Positions 29,262 to 39,880 of a stretch of DNA of 64,000 nt are shown here, in pieces. Positions within the stretch are counted from its first letter, which is position 1. Every line of letters starts with the position of its first letter. The notes below the pieces were generated by a model. The model had not been told where the DNA came from, ran no database searches, and saw only the letters and a list, made by a program, of their open reading frames with translations. The position numbers and the translations under genes were made by a program. The DNA comes from Allolobophora icterica (taxonomy: Eukaryota > Annelida > Clitellata > Crassiclitellata > Lumbricidae): NCBI GenBank assembly GCA_963556255.1, contig OY744615.1, positions 47,312,812 to 47,376,811 of the forward strand, given 5' to 3'.

Positions 29262-29514
29262 AATTAATGTCTCTCTTTCTTCAAAGACCTGTCGCGTTTG
29301 TGTCGACGGAATTTTTGCAATAAACCAGTATTCCCTTAAACATTTTCTAAAAAATATTCCACTGGTCCTAAATACAAGAATCAGTAGAGAGGAAACCTTG
29401 TTACATTATTTCATGACATACCGGATAGAGCTAATTAAAGTCCCTTACTTGAACTTCGGCGCTACCCGTTCGCGCCATAAACTCCAGGTAGTGCCAGTTC
29501 CAAGCCTGGAAAAA
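29262..29514 (+). repeat. arm 1, distal part
   Basis: Continues the inverted match (TGTCGCGTTTGTGTCGACGG versus 51455-51475; GGTCCTAAATACAAGAATC to GTGCCAGTTCCAAGCC versus 50590-50770). It ends in a B-type block cut by the element at 29515. Confidence 0.75.
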
Positions 29515-30436
29515 GGCAGTCTTGTTGTCCTCGAGACCAAGGTCTTGGTCTCGAGTGCACTCGAGTTCGTTTTTAAAAGTCTTGGTCTTGGTCTTGGTCT
29601 TGAGGTTCAAGGTCTTGGTCTTGGTCTTGGTCTTGAGGTTCAAGGTCTTGGTCTTGGTCTTGGTCTTGAGGTTCAAGGTCTTGGTCTTGGTTTTGCAAGA
29701 CCAAGACCAAGACCGGCTGTCAACATGAACAGTCATTTAACAAAACTCAAGGATTTTAATAATTTATCAAATAATTACTAATACAATTGCTTTAGTATTT
29801 ACACGGTGTGAGAGAGGCTTTACTGTTGCTTTTGACATTTATTTTGACTTCCGGTTATTTACCATGGAATGATTTCAAAACAGACTCACAATTTGTACAT
29901 TTACATCCGGTACTTGAAAAACTGCTCTGTGTGCCCGTGAATTCAGCACTGTAAAACGTATTTTCACGTGGCAGAATTTTTATGAGACCCCAAGGGTCAC
30001 GTCTTGGTCAGAAAATTCTGAGCGAATTGGTTTTTTAAAATGCAACAGGCATATGGAATAAGATTTCGCACGAAGGACTTTTGTAAATACGAATTCGGAA
30101 TTCTCTGCAGTCTGCATTTGGAGTTGTTTTCTTTGAATAAAATAAAAGATTCGTGTTTTAATTAAAATAGCGAGTAGTCTGACTTGACAATTTTTTTAGT
30201 AAGGAATAGAAATCTGGATATGGTTGTGATTTTTGGGTATTGTTCTCGGTTTTGGTCTTGAGTTTCAAAGTCTTGGTCTTGGTCTTGGTCTTGAGGTTCA
30301 AGGTCTTGGTCTTGGTCTTGAGGTTCAAGGTCTTGGTCTTGGTCTTGAGGTTCAAGGTCTTGGTCTTGGTCTTGAGGTTCAAGGTCTTGGTCTTGGTCTT
30401 GGTCTTGAGGTTTAAGGTCTTGACAACAAGACTGCC
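29515..30436. mobile_element. 922-bp element with 15-bp inverted ends and minisatellites
   Basis: Perfect inverted ends GGCAGTCTTGTTGTC (29515-29529) and GACAACAAGACTGCC (30422-30436). Next to each end lies a minisatellite of GGTCTTG hexamers punctuated by AGGTTCAA (29568-29700 and 30243-30420), both in the same direct orientation. The middle 520 bp is AT-rich and non-coding. The open frames over the arrays ([18 protein letters not shown]) are repeat artefacts. I found no clear target duplication. The class is unknown. Confidence 0.65.
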
Positions 30437-30525
30437 AATTACATCAATTACTAAGTTCCCAGTGATCGAAGATGGTTTTCTATGATTACAGGTGGGAAAC
30501 GTCAGCGTTCTTCCGATAGATTCCA
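30437..30525 (+). repeat. segment shared with the CR1-like element start
   Basis: ATTACATCAATTACTAAG, CGAAGATGGTTTTCT and CGTCAGCGTTCTTCCGATAG are repeated inverted at 45165-45255, directly upstream of the CR1-like frame. The match stops at GATTCCACCAA in both. Confidence 0.7.
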
Positions 30526-30566
30526 CCAACCTAACCCAATCTCGACGCTCCTATGGCATAATAAAA

Positions 30567-30720
30567 GATTTATGGCAACAAAGGCCGTTGACGTTGACAG
30601 AAAATTATGTTGAAAAATTTTCAATGTTTCTATAGCATAAGTTTTATTTTTATTATTCCAAAGTATAACGTCGTCTTATGACATCAAAGGCCGTTGACGA
30701 CAATTCAGAAATACAATGCA
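30567..30720 (-). repeat. A-type then C-type hairpin ends
   Basis: A: TTATGGCAACAAAGGCCG, TTGACGTTGACAG. C: AAGTATAACGTCGTCTTATG, ACATCAAAGGCCGTTGACG, ACAATTCAGAAATAC. The C hairpin stem GTCGTC/GACGAC is intact. The pair is arranged as at 7.0 kb. Confidence 0.75.
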
Positions 30721-31734
30721 AAAAACGAGAATCTTACAGCGTCTGAAAGACACCAATGAAAGCCAGAGCCTTACAATGTCGCTTATATTCATTGCTTAAC
30801 GACACTTAAAGCAACCCAGCTGACACTGTCTATGATAGATATATCTTGATAAAATGGTTCGATCCAAGTTAAGCATTATTCCGCAATGGTTGTTCCACAC
30901 AAGAAATATTAAAAGCAAAGAACTTCTTACCTAACATTACAAATGTACAAGAGATTCTGTATCTAGTTATTCCAATATTAAAAAGAACTTCAACATAAAT
31001 ACACAATACATGTAATTATAATTATTATTATGACATTAGATTCTTATTATATTTTTAAATGATTATTTACCACTCTTCAGTTTAATGACATTTATGGCAA
31101 CATCTACCAGAATATTATAACCACAACAGGCCTCCAATGATAATGGCCGAAACAACCATATAAATGCACTCGGTAATAACTAAGTAATTATAGCGTTAGT
31201 GGATCTCAAAAGAAAGGTGTGTAAATTTGCTAGATTCAATATATAGTCGATAAATAGTTTTCTCTCGGCATCTCGCAAATGCCCGGAGAAAATGAAAAAT
31301 CTTCCGCAACGGCTTATTATTTTTAATTTTTAAATGTTAAATACCTGGCTTATTTGCTACTAAAAGACTTAATAGTATTTTTTTTAGTTTAACGACAACT
31401 TATTGCTATTGTTCTATCCGTTGACTACAGAGGTCTGTAGACAGACATAAATAAGATCAAATGCATATACCAGAGTATGGATTTAACGACATCTGAGGAC
31501 ATTTACGTCGATACAAATCCAATTTTCTGTTGTTTCAAGCGCTGCAACGTCCAAATCATCTGCTTGTTGTTTTGTTTCAATCTGGTTGCAATAATGCTTC
31601 ACTTAAAATTATTGAGACTTCTATTGACAAACCTTACGCATTTCTTGTTTATAAAGTCTTTGAAATATATATTAAAAAGGTGTATAAGAGATTGCTCTTT
31701 ATCCGTTTCCAGTGTCTAATTTATTACATATAAT
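30721..31734. other. dispersed modules, no gene
   Basis: Parts match 1200-1480 and 7140-7420. GGTGT modules lie at 31216 and 31680. The open frames over 31477-31730 translate this repeat and have no motif support. Confidence 0.45.
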
Positions 31735-31825
31735 AATAGTTGCTAGCGAGAGGTCGAGAATTTAGATAGCAATGTCTGCAGAAAGAGTCCTGCGCCACTT
31801 GCGAACCCTAGCAAACCGATCTACG
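31735..31825 (+). repeat. SINE2-type head variant
   Basis: GTTGCTAGCGAGAGGTCGAG, ATTTAGATAGCAATGTCTGC and CCTGCGCCACTTGCG. Equivalent minus-strand copies are at 42270, 46275, 46565 and 56690. Confidence 0.5.
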
Positions 31826-32439
31826 GCAGTTGAGAAGGAAAGGGAGATGGCTTGTTGCCTCAAACAGCCACGTTTTGAGAGGTTTTTAAATGCTCTCACT
31901 AAAATCCAGTGGCCTCAATAAGATATGTCTACGCTGAAAATTGCAAAGTCTCTAACATTTCGCGCCCAATTGAGTGCTTCATATTGGGATCGATTTAAAC
32001 TCCTTTGTTTAACGATAACTCATCGTGGAATATCTACTGAAAACTTTGCGCGTCCACTTTTTCTTATAGGGCGAATGCATAGCTTTATAAAGGTGTGCAA
32101 AGATTTACTCTTAGTAGTAGTAGTTTCCAATGTTTTTACTTCGTCTTACGGATATCTGGGCCGTTGACGTCGACCTTACCTTACTCAAAATATATCGGTC
32201 AAAATATATATGAGCTTGCAGAAAAATTTGAATGATTATAAGAAGTTTATTAACCACCAGTTTAATGACATCTCATGGCATCATCGGCCGCTGACGTCAT
32301 CTCAAACATCGTACATTATCAATTTTACAAACAGCATGTATTGTACATTTATACAGGTCGTTAAGATGATTTCTCTCTAAACTGTTCCGGTGTCGCGTGA
32401 CAGACTATCCGTCCTAAAACTATCCGGGGGTATGAATAA
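31826..32439. other. dispersed modules, no gene
   Basis: Includes a well-conserved module (CTTATAGGGCGAATGCATAG, CTTTATAAAGGTGTGCAAAG, 32063-32100) and an A fragment (GGGCCGTTGACGTCGACC, 32158). Confidence 0.45.
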
Positions 32440-32648
32440 ATTTATCCCCCCCGGATGGAATCTACCCGTAGGCCTAGAAGGGAGACGCTGCGTTTAGCAG
32501 GGAGCTACAACCTAGTATGGACTGGGAAAGGCAGCGGGTCTATGGTGCAAGAACATTCGCCGTTTCTTACCCAAAGCATGGAATACTGTCTGCCTTCTGT
32601 GCGTCGGGATGCTGAGATATCGCTGGAGGACTTTCGAAAGATTGTATG
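32440..32648 (+). pseudogene. L2-like LINE C-terminal fragment
   Basis: Two frames together give RVYGARTFAVSYPKH and LPSVRRDAEISLEDFRKIV, the usual end of ORF2 in this LINE group (shape: R..GAR.F....P..W..LP......LE.FRK). It is cut at its 3' side by a minus-strand tail at 32649. Confidence 0.55.
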
Positions 32649-32865
32649 TAAGTAAGTAAGTAAGTAAGTATATTCTTTATTACACCATTAGCAGAAGCGC
32701 ATTTAGACAATAGCTAGAAGCATTGAATGTAAAACATAGAAGTAATAAATCGTAATAAAAGATATAAAATAAGTAAGTAAATAAGTAATAAGTAATAAGT
32801 AATAATAATAATAATAATAAAAGTAATAAAAAATTACCAATTAAAAACACTAATATATTTTGAAA
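32649..32865 (-). repeat. LINE 3' end with (TTAC)n tail
   Basis: On the minus strand it ends GTGTAATAAAGAATATACTT followed by TTAC repeats. The same ending (GAATAAAGGATATACTTACT) closes the LINE fragment at 51.1-51.4 kb. Confidence 0.55.
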
Positions 32866-32879
32866 CGGCATTAATTCCT

Positions 32880-33470
32880 CGCAACTGGGCACACCTATTT
32901 GCCAGCCACACAATTGTGTCTGCCGATAGGTCTTATGGGTATCTTTGGTCCGGCCGCAAACCCCGACACGCCTCCTTGAACGACTTGTTTTTCGTAACTT
33001 GTTCCGTCCACTAAGGAACCCGTTGGCCTCCTGAGAACTGATGACAAGAGACCAGACGGTATAACCCTTATCCCTTGGCGGGTGGGACGAGGTCTTATCT
33101 GGGACGCAACGGTCACTGGCCGAGTCATACCTACCGGTTACTTCTGGGTCAGCAGGGGTAGCGGCCGAAAGGGCGATGGTTCGAAAAAACGCTAAATACG
33201 TCAAACTTGTCGCCGACAATCACTTCGTCCCTCTGACCTTCGAAACCATGCAGAGGGCCTGGCCTTCGTCTCAACCTTGGGACAGGGCCTCAACGCCATG
33301 TCTGGGGACGCAGGCGCAAGACCTCCTATCTATTTCAACCTCTGGCTATGACAATCCAACAGTTCAATGCGATGGCATCCGGCGGTACTTCTCAATTAAC
33401 GTTTAAGTCCCTGACGGAGCCTGTGTATCTTTGGACAAAAAGAGCAATAATAACAAAAGTAATAAAAGAA
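32880..33470 (+). pseudogene. LINE ORF2 C-terminal domain fragment
   Basis: Reads SGRKPRHASLNDLFF, then after a stop and shift DDKRPDGITLIPWRVGRGLI and WDATVTGRVIP, then AERAMVRKNAKYVKLVADNH and FVPLTFETM. This segment (KRPDG...PW..G..L.WD.T, then a KY..L...F.P...ET block) is common after the RT of certain invertebrate LINEs; I do not assign a clade. It ends in an A/T-rich TAA tail. A second, minus-strand copy is at 49165-49650. Confidence 0.6.
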
Positions 33471-33606
33471 TAATAATTATTATATAAACCGAGCGCGCTA
33501 GCAAATCGGTTTTGGTTGACAAAGAGTAACGACATTTTTAGCATCAATGACCGTTGACGTAGATAGGAATTTTTTTAGAACAGTTCTCGCCGTTCGTTAT
33601 TAGTTG
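33471..33606. other. A-type fragment
   Basis: CGACATTTTTAGCATCAATG and ACCGTTGACGTAGATAGG: a diverged A copy. Confidence 0.4.
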
Positions 33607-33610
33607 CTGT

Positions 33611-33685
33611 TTAACGATACTGTGTCATAACAAAGATGATTAGCGTCGCCTCCCTCTTTTCCTCAAGCTTGGGCCTGGTACTACC
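33611..33685 (-). repeat. B-type hairpin 3' end
   Basis: GTTTAACGATACTGTGTC, AACAAAGATGATTAGCGTCG and AAGCTTGGGCCTGG, preceded by TTATTAGTTGCT (tail). Confidence 0.7.
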
Positions 33686-33779
33686 ACAGGTAGGGTAGTG
33701 GCGAAGTAATTAGAGTCAAAACCAATTTGGCTACGTTAGTTACTGTCAGATAAGAAGAAGAATTAGGAGTATCGGGCGT

Positions 33780-34250
33780 GTCGTCTACTTATATAGCAGT
33801 TTTTAAATCACTTTTACAGGTGTCTAATAAGAGCGTTCTGACAAATTCGACCTTGTGTTTTGAGCGCATATGGCTTCTATTGACAGCATTTTATAGGTGT
33901 CTAAAGTGAGCGCTCTAACCAATCGGGATGGATGGTTCTAGAGTTTAAGCACATTTTATGGCAAGAAAGGCCCTTGACATCGGCAGAAATTGTTTTAAAC
34001 ATTTCTCACCGTTCTTATCGCACATATGAAACTCTTACCAATCGGACAGCGTGTCCCATATATAGCATCGGTTAATGCCGTTTCAAAAGTGTCTAAATCG
34101 AGCGCCCCAACTGTTTGGCTACCCTGTCCTGGTTTATTCACTGCGGACCACAGGTCTTTTCTGTGTTCCTCGTCTTCCACAGTCTTTTCAAAGCACGCAG
34201 AAAATAGTAAACTCAAAATGTCAAAAACGCTACTCTAAAGTTAACCGCAT
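33780..34250 (-). repeat. modules and A-type 3' end
   Basis: GGTGT modules at 33815 and 33893, then GGATGGATGG (tail), TTTAAGCACATTTTATGGC, AAAGGCCCTTGACATCGG, TTCTCACCGTTCTTATCGC and CCCATATATAGCATCGG. Collinear with 8940-9250 and inverted with 47640-47900. Confidence 0.65.
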
Positions 34251-34607
34251 TATCTAAACTTAACCAATCGGCCAACGTGTTCCGTACGATAATATAGCAT
34301 CAGTTGACAACGTTTTAAAGGTGTCTAAGGAGAGCGCTCCAAACAGGCGCCTACCCTGCATAGCCCATACATATATCAGTCCTCTACATGTGCCCATGCC
34401 TATACAGCATCGAAAAATAATCATCGTTTTCAAGGTGTCTAAAAGCGGCGATCTTAACCATTAGTTTAATATCATTTTTCCAAAGTTCAACGTCGTCTTA
34501 TGACATCAAAGAACTGTTAGCAACAATTCAGAAATATATACAAGGCAAGAAATGAAAACATTTATAGCTTCCGAAAAAACGCCATTAAAAGGTGTTAAAA
34601 CAGAACT
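34251..34607. repeat. modules and C-type end flanking the L2 insertion
   Basis: Three GGTGT modules (34318, 34433, 34590) and a C end (34480-34530). Nearly the same series is at 41990-42240. The LINE begins where the host reads AAAACAGAACTTT. Confidence 0.6.
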
Positions 34608-36981
34608 TTTTGTAATTGTAATTGTAATCGAGGATTTATATAGCGCCACTCATAAACAGAGGCGCTCCCGATCCGTGTCAGTGTCTTCACTGACAAAGAG
34701 AAATGTTTTCAGGCGCTTGCGAGACTGGGCAGGAGACAGAGAGAGGAGGACAAGTCTAAAGCCCTGAGGGAGGCTGTTCCAACTGGAAGGGCCCACAACC
34801 GCAAAACTACGGGACTGGGCAGTAGCAGTGCGCATCCAAGGGACTAACAAGAGGCCACGGGCAGATGACCAGAGAGAGGCCCGACCAGGCAAACTGGAAA
34901 CTGGGGTGCAGTAAGCCCTGAGATACAGCGGAGCTGAGCCAACAAGACAGTTACGCATGAGGGAAAGGACCTTAAATTGAATGCGTTGGTGAATGGGAAG
35001 CCAGTGAAGGGAGTCCCGGATGTAGGAAGAGATATGGGCAAACTTCATTATGCCCCCTATAAGGCGAGCAGCAGCATTAAGGATGGACTGAAGTTTAGAT
35101 GTGTTAGTAGAGGACAGGCCAATATAGACAGCATTTCCGTAGTCAATCCTAGTACAGATCAGAGCATGAACCAAGGTCACAATCGCATGCAGCGGAAGAG
35201 ACTGGCGAATGGCACGAAGTTGGCGTAAATAGTAAAAACACGAGCGAGAGACACTATTGACATGATCAGATAGAGAAAGAGTAGGATCTAGGACAAATCC
35301 AAGATCACGGACAGAGGAGGAGAAGTACACATTGGGAAACCTGAGGCGCAGAGAGTCAGCATCAATCCTGGCAAGCTGGACACGATTGCCAAGCCAAATG
35401 TACTTGGTTTTATCATAGTTAAGACGAAGGCGATTTGAGGACAACCAGAGATCAAGAGCAGAGGAAGCCTCCAGGATGCGTTCAACCATAAGAGCAGCTG
35501 AGTTGGCTGGACCATGGAGGTATGCCTGTGTGTCATCAGCGTATTGGTGAGACAAAACACCCATTGGACCAAGAACCCCAGCTAGATCCGAGGTATACAA
35601 AATGAACAGAAGGGGGGCGAGGACAGAGCCCTGAGGTAGTCCATACGGGAAGGGGGTCCAAGGAGAGCGGGTAGGTCCAAAAACAACAGAAACAGAGCGA
35701 TCAGTAAGGAATGAGCGAAACCAAAGAAGAGCAGAGTCAGCAATGCCAAAAGATTTAGATAAACGGTCTAAGAGGATGGTATGGTCTACAGTATCAAAGG
35801 CAGCGCTGATATCATAAAGAGCAAGTAAAGTGACCTGGCCACGATCAAAGGCTTGAAATACTTCAGCTAGAAGGCGCAGTATAAGCGATTCTGTCGAGTA
35901 GAATTTCCTGAACCCAGACTGAAGAGTAGGCATAAGAGAGTTAGAGTCAAGGTAATAGATCAGTTGACAAGAGACACATTTTTCCAGAAGCTTTGAAAGA
36001 AAAGAGAGGTTTGAGATAGGACGATAGTTTGAAGGAGAGTTAGGATCAAGGCCTTGGCGCTTAATGGAAGGGAAAACCACAGCCCTTTTGTGCAGTGTCG
36101 GGACATAACCTTGAGCTAGAGAAGAATTACACAGTAAAGCCAAAAATGGAGTCAATTCATCTACAAAGTCCTTAACTAGAAATGGAGGAAGCAGGTCTAG
36201 TTCACACGACTTCGAGGAAGAATCCAGTATCAGCTGACGGATTACAGATGGCTCAAGTGGTTTCCATGACGAGAGGGTAGCTGTAGTAGAAGTGAAGGAA
36301 GGAGGTGGTGCATTTTCCGTTGATTTGCGAGTAGAATCTATCTTGGTCTGGATAAAGTTTAGGTAATCGTCCGCCGTGAAAGGAGTCTGAGACGGAGAGC
36401 AGGAGACAGTAGAACGACCGAGCACGTCAGCAATTGTCGCCCAGAGCCGGCGTGGATTTCCCTTTTCACGATCAATTAACGATTCCCAATATGCAGTCTC
36501 CTTTATCCGGAACTCACGGTACATATCCCGAAGGTTATTAATCCAAATAAGCCGGTCAGAGGGGGCATATGTACGGCGATATCTACGCTCAAGACGTCTA
36601 ACGTTCCGTCGTAGTGTACGGCAGTGATGGTCAAGCCACGGCTGTAGCGGTCTGGCGCGAGTTCGATGTTGACGTAACGGAAGGAGGGCATCGATGAGAG
36701 GTTGTATCGTCGAGTCATAGAGGGCGAAGAGGTCGTCAGTCGAATGGTCTGCTAGAGTCGAGAGGTCACCACAGAGAGGGCTGCTAAGGAGACCAGCACG
36801 GAAGGCCTGCTGGTCAAGGTGCCTCCAACCACGAGAGATCCGGAGGGAGAAGGTAGGCTGGGCGCAGAGGAGTGGCACTGTGAAGCGAAGGAGACTATGA
36901 TCAGAGATAGACGGGGGTTCAATGAATAGGTCAGAAATTTGACAGTCATCACGCGTGATAACCACATCCAGCCAACCAACC
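34608..36981 (-). pseudogene. L2-like non-LTR retrotransposon, 5' truncated ORF2
   Basis: One uninterrupted minus-strand frame (36980 to 34650) of over 770 codons. At its N-end it keeps the last part of an APE endonuclease (LDVVITRDD, then SDHS at 36894-36905). Then follow RT blocks (NYRPISNLSFLSK; ALYDISAAFDTVDH; LPQGSVLAPLLF; YADD at 35532-35543) and the post-RT domain (LHWLPIHQRIQFK; LKTFLF near the end). After the stop come GGGAGCGCCTCTG, GGCGCTATATAAAT and an (ATTACA)n tail on the minus strand. RT motifs look intact, but most of the endonuclease and ORF1 are missing, so this copy is dead on arrival. The absence of stops suggests a recent insertion. Clade L2 versus a close relative is inferred from motif flavour and tail type. 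Confidence 0.85.
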
Positions 36982-37864
36982 TTACAATGTCACTAATATA
37001 CACTCTTCAACAATATTTAAAGCAATACAGCTGACGCTGTATGTGATACATATATTGTGATAAAAAGGTTTGATGCAAATTGAACAATATTCCGCAGCAA
37101 TTGCCTCACACAAGAAACTTAAAAGTAAAAAAGAACTTTGGCACAAATGCACAATACGCATAATTCTAAATATAAGTATAAGTGTGATAGAGCATTGGCT
37201 GTCATGCGTGAAGGCTGGACGTAACGCTTGCACATTGACTGACATGCACGAATAGCAATGATTGTCAGCTCTCGCATTTTGCGACCAAGTACAACCTACT
37301 GCGACTGAATTGATGAGGAATAGGCTGCATTATGCCACATTATTCAGAACGATGGTATCCATCAAGAAGTTGTCCAAGAAAACCTCACTTACCTGGCTCA
37401 TTTGTTACTACTAAAGTACTTGATAGTAGTTGGGGAGTCTAACGACAACTTATGGCTATTCTTGCCGTTGACATTAATACATTGACAGAAATTGAGAAGG
37501 AAAGGAAGACGACTTGATGCTTTAGAAAGCCATGTTCACAGCGATTTTCAGAGGTTTTTAAATGCGTTCTATAAAGTCCAGTGGCTGAAATATGCGGACG
37601 CTGAAAACTGCCTTAACTGTAACATTTCGCTCCCATTTGGCCTCAATTCTAGATTCGCTAAATGTATTTAATCTATAATAATATATCGGCCATATACTGA
37701 TTAAGCGCAGTTCTGTATACAACTTTTTAAGCCTTAAAGTTCAATGACATCTAGCGATACCTTCCGTTACGAACTTATTAAAAAGTCAGAGTTCCACTTT
37801 TACATATACGACAAATGCAGACCTTAAAACAGGTGTTTAAAGTACTCTCTTTATAGTAGGCTCC
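36982..37864. other. dispersed repeat, no gene
   Basis: 36985-37160 continues the host unit interrupted by the LINE (compare 30768-30960). The rest contains a module at 37830 and debris. No gene. Confidence 0.45.
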
Positions 37865-38428
37865 TTCGTTTAAGCATGTCTTATGACTAAAAGGCCGTTG
37901 ACATCGACAGATAATACTGTTTTGAACAGTTCTCGCCGTTCGTATTGAACTAAAAAAATGAGATTTGGGATCTTGAAGCCAACATGGTTCATATCTCTGG
38001 CTCCAGTGTTGCTGTGTGCATCTTCTGGTTCAAACGCCTTAACTCTGCTCGGTCAGCTGCACTGGCTTCCTGTCGAATTCAGAATAAGATATAAACTTGC
38101 TTGTCTTACCTATTAAACCGTCACAACGGTCACCCCTGCCTATTTTCAGTCACTACTATCTTCTTAGCCTCCAACACACGGAGTGAGAATACGGAGGCAG
38201 GTTTCATTTAGGCAACGTTTCACTTGTCGAATTCGGCGACGATGGAAGTAGCATGCTATGGCATCGGAAGAAATGCCGCACAAAGATGACCGCAACTACA
38301 CATTATAAGTATGCTTACTGACAATTTTATGTATAAACGCTGTACTCTTGGCCCTAGAATTTGTCTTTTATAGTCTTTTTGTCTAAATTGCGTCTGTGTC
38401 AACTTAATGTTTGAATAAACGAATTTGA
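37865..38428 (+). pseudogene. A block plus LINE C-terminal fragment and 3' end
   Basis: AAGGCCGTTGACATCGACAG and TTTTGAACAGTTCTCGCC lead into LINE coding remnants LLGQLHWLPVEFRIRYKLAC and TPAYFQSLL (38040-38150). An untranslated part ends TTTGAATAAACGAATTTG and a TTGA tail. This is the most complete of five copies of this arrangement. Confidence 0.6.
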
Positions 38429-38443
38429 TTGATTGATTGATTG

Positions 38444-38516
<73 letters not shown>
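38427..38516. repeat. (TTGA)n microsatellite at a LINE tail
   Basis: About 22 TTGA/GATT units directly after AATAAACGAATT, so it is most likely the expanded LINE tail. Confidence 0.95.
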
Positions 38517-38665
38517 GTCATGTATAGGCTGCAGTCTAACAAAACCCCGAGGTCTCGAACAACGTCGGAGGGTGGAATTGAACACTTTGAGTCCAGATTG
38601 AGAGTTTTCATTATTTTATCGTCGTCCGAACTGTTTCGACGGTCGAGCCAAATAAGTCTCATAGA
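38517..38665 (-). pseudogene. LINE RT thumb fragment
   Basis: The minus-strand frame reads MRLIWLDRRNSS, then a stretch ending DVVRDLGVLLDCSLYM. This is the conserved region after the RT catalytic site, with VRDLGV also present in the 34.6-kb element. Confidence 0.6.
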
Positions 38666-38884
38666 TGACTGACCCACTTGACTTTAATTGTCAGTGAAAC
38701 CATTAAAACGACGTTTCGTCTACTTCTTATTATAAGGTGATAGTAAAGCTTTACAAAGGTGTGTAAAGAGATGACGCTGTTCGTTGTGTTTTCGGTGTTT
38801 AACGACATCTTGGCCGTTGGCACCGACATCTTGTATCCAATGATTTTGTAGAAACTTAAGTACGAATGTATGGGTGCAGAGTTT
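38666..38884. other. module debris
   Basis: A module (GCTTTACAAAGGTGTGTAAAG, 38748-38768) and A-like fragments. No gene. Confidence 0.45.
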
Positions 38885-38960
38885 AACGACATCTTATGAC
38901 AACAAAAGCTGTTGACTTTGACAGAAATTAATTTGAAAAGTTCTCATTGTTCCTGTGGTA
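38885..38960 (-). repeat. A-type hairpin 3' end
   Basis: TTTAACGACATCTTATGAC, AAAAGCTGTTGACTTTGACAG and TTCTCATTGTTCCTGTGG. Diverged. Confidence 0.6.
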
Positions 38961-39562
38961 TAAAATGAAGCCTATTCCTCATAATTCAGAACGATGGATT
39001 CTATCAAGAAAGAGTTCAATGAAAGCTCACTTACCTAGCTTATATGCTACTAATTAAGGACCATAGAGTAGTTTCGTGGGCTTAACGAAATCTTATGGCC
39101 GTTGTTCTGTCCGTTGACTAAAGACTTCTGTAGACTTAAATAAGATGGATTAAATTATATCTGCGACCCTTCACGTCGATAGACCATATAACACCAATGC
39201 TTCGCTTAAAAGAGATGCCCTATATTAAGTCTAGGAAATGTGTTTTAAAGGTATATAAGGGACTGCTCTTAATCTGTTCCCTTGTCTACACTAGTGACTC
39301 TAGTCTATATATTTGATAGTGAAAGGTCGGGAATTTAGATAGCAGTATCTGCAACAACATTAATTCCTGCTTCATTTGCACCCCATAGCCAACCTATCCA
39401 TGACATGAATACATCGACAGAAGTTGAGAAGGAAAGGAAGATTGTTTGATTCCTTAGGAAACCATGTTCACGGCACTTTCAGCGGTTTTTATATGCGATC
39501 TATAAAACCAGTGGCTGAAATATGCGGACGCTGACATTTCGCGCCCATATATAGCCTAATTT
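38961..39562. other. dispersed repeat, no gene
   Basis: Collinear with parts of 2500-2960 and 31370-31900 (TAACGAAATCTTATGGCC; TGTTTTAAAGGTATATAAGG; AGTTGAGAAGGAAAGG). No gene. Confidence 0.45.
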
Positions 39563-39594
39563 CTGGATTCACTAAATGTATTTAGTGAATCCAG
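39563..39594. repeat. 32-bp near-perfect palindrome
   Basis: Arms CTGGATTCACTAAAT and ATTTAGTGAATCCAG around a 2-bp centre. The related sequence at 37650 has only the left arm, so the right arm was added at the junction with the SINE that starts here. Confidence 0.9.
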
Positions 39595-39880
39595 GGGGTC
39601 CATAGAGTAGTGGTAACATCACTGGCGTGAAGAGCAAGCGGTAGCGGGATCGCTTCCCGTAACTCTCTCAAATTTAGGTCTACTCAGCCTTTCATTCGCG
39701 AGATGGCGCGTTTGATAAAATGACATGTAGGACGTGATGGGCGCCTTGCATGGCTGCCGTGTACAGTTAAATTCGACTCATATAATTACTTGTGATCATC
39801 CGTTCATACTGATTTGTGATCATACTGCGTTATTGTCAGTTTGAAGATATTAAACGAATATTATTATTATTTATTTTGTA
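39595..39880 (+). repeat. SINE3, tRNA-derived
   Basis: Head GGTCCATAGAGTAGTGGTAAC (A-box-like), B-box-like GGGATCGCTTCCCG, a shared block GGGCGCCTTGCATGGCTGCC, and the end GAAGATATTAAACGAATATT with a TTA-rich tail. The minus-strand copy at 46052-46256 has the better promoter boxes. Confidence 0.7.

Noticed and set aside
29398..30529. LGLGLEVQG and KTKTLNLKT repeat proteins
   Set aside because: Minisatellites inside a non-coding element with inverted ends; open on both strands and in several frames.
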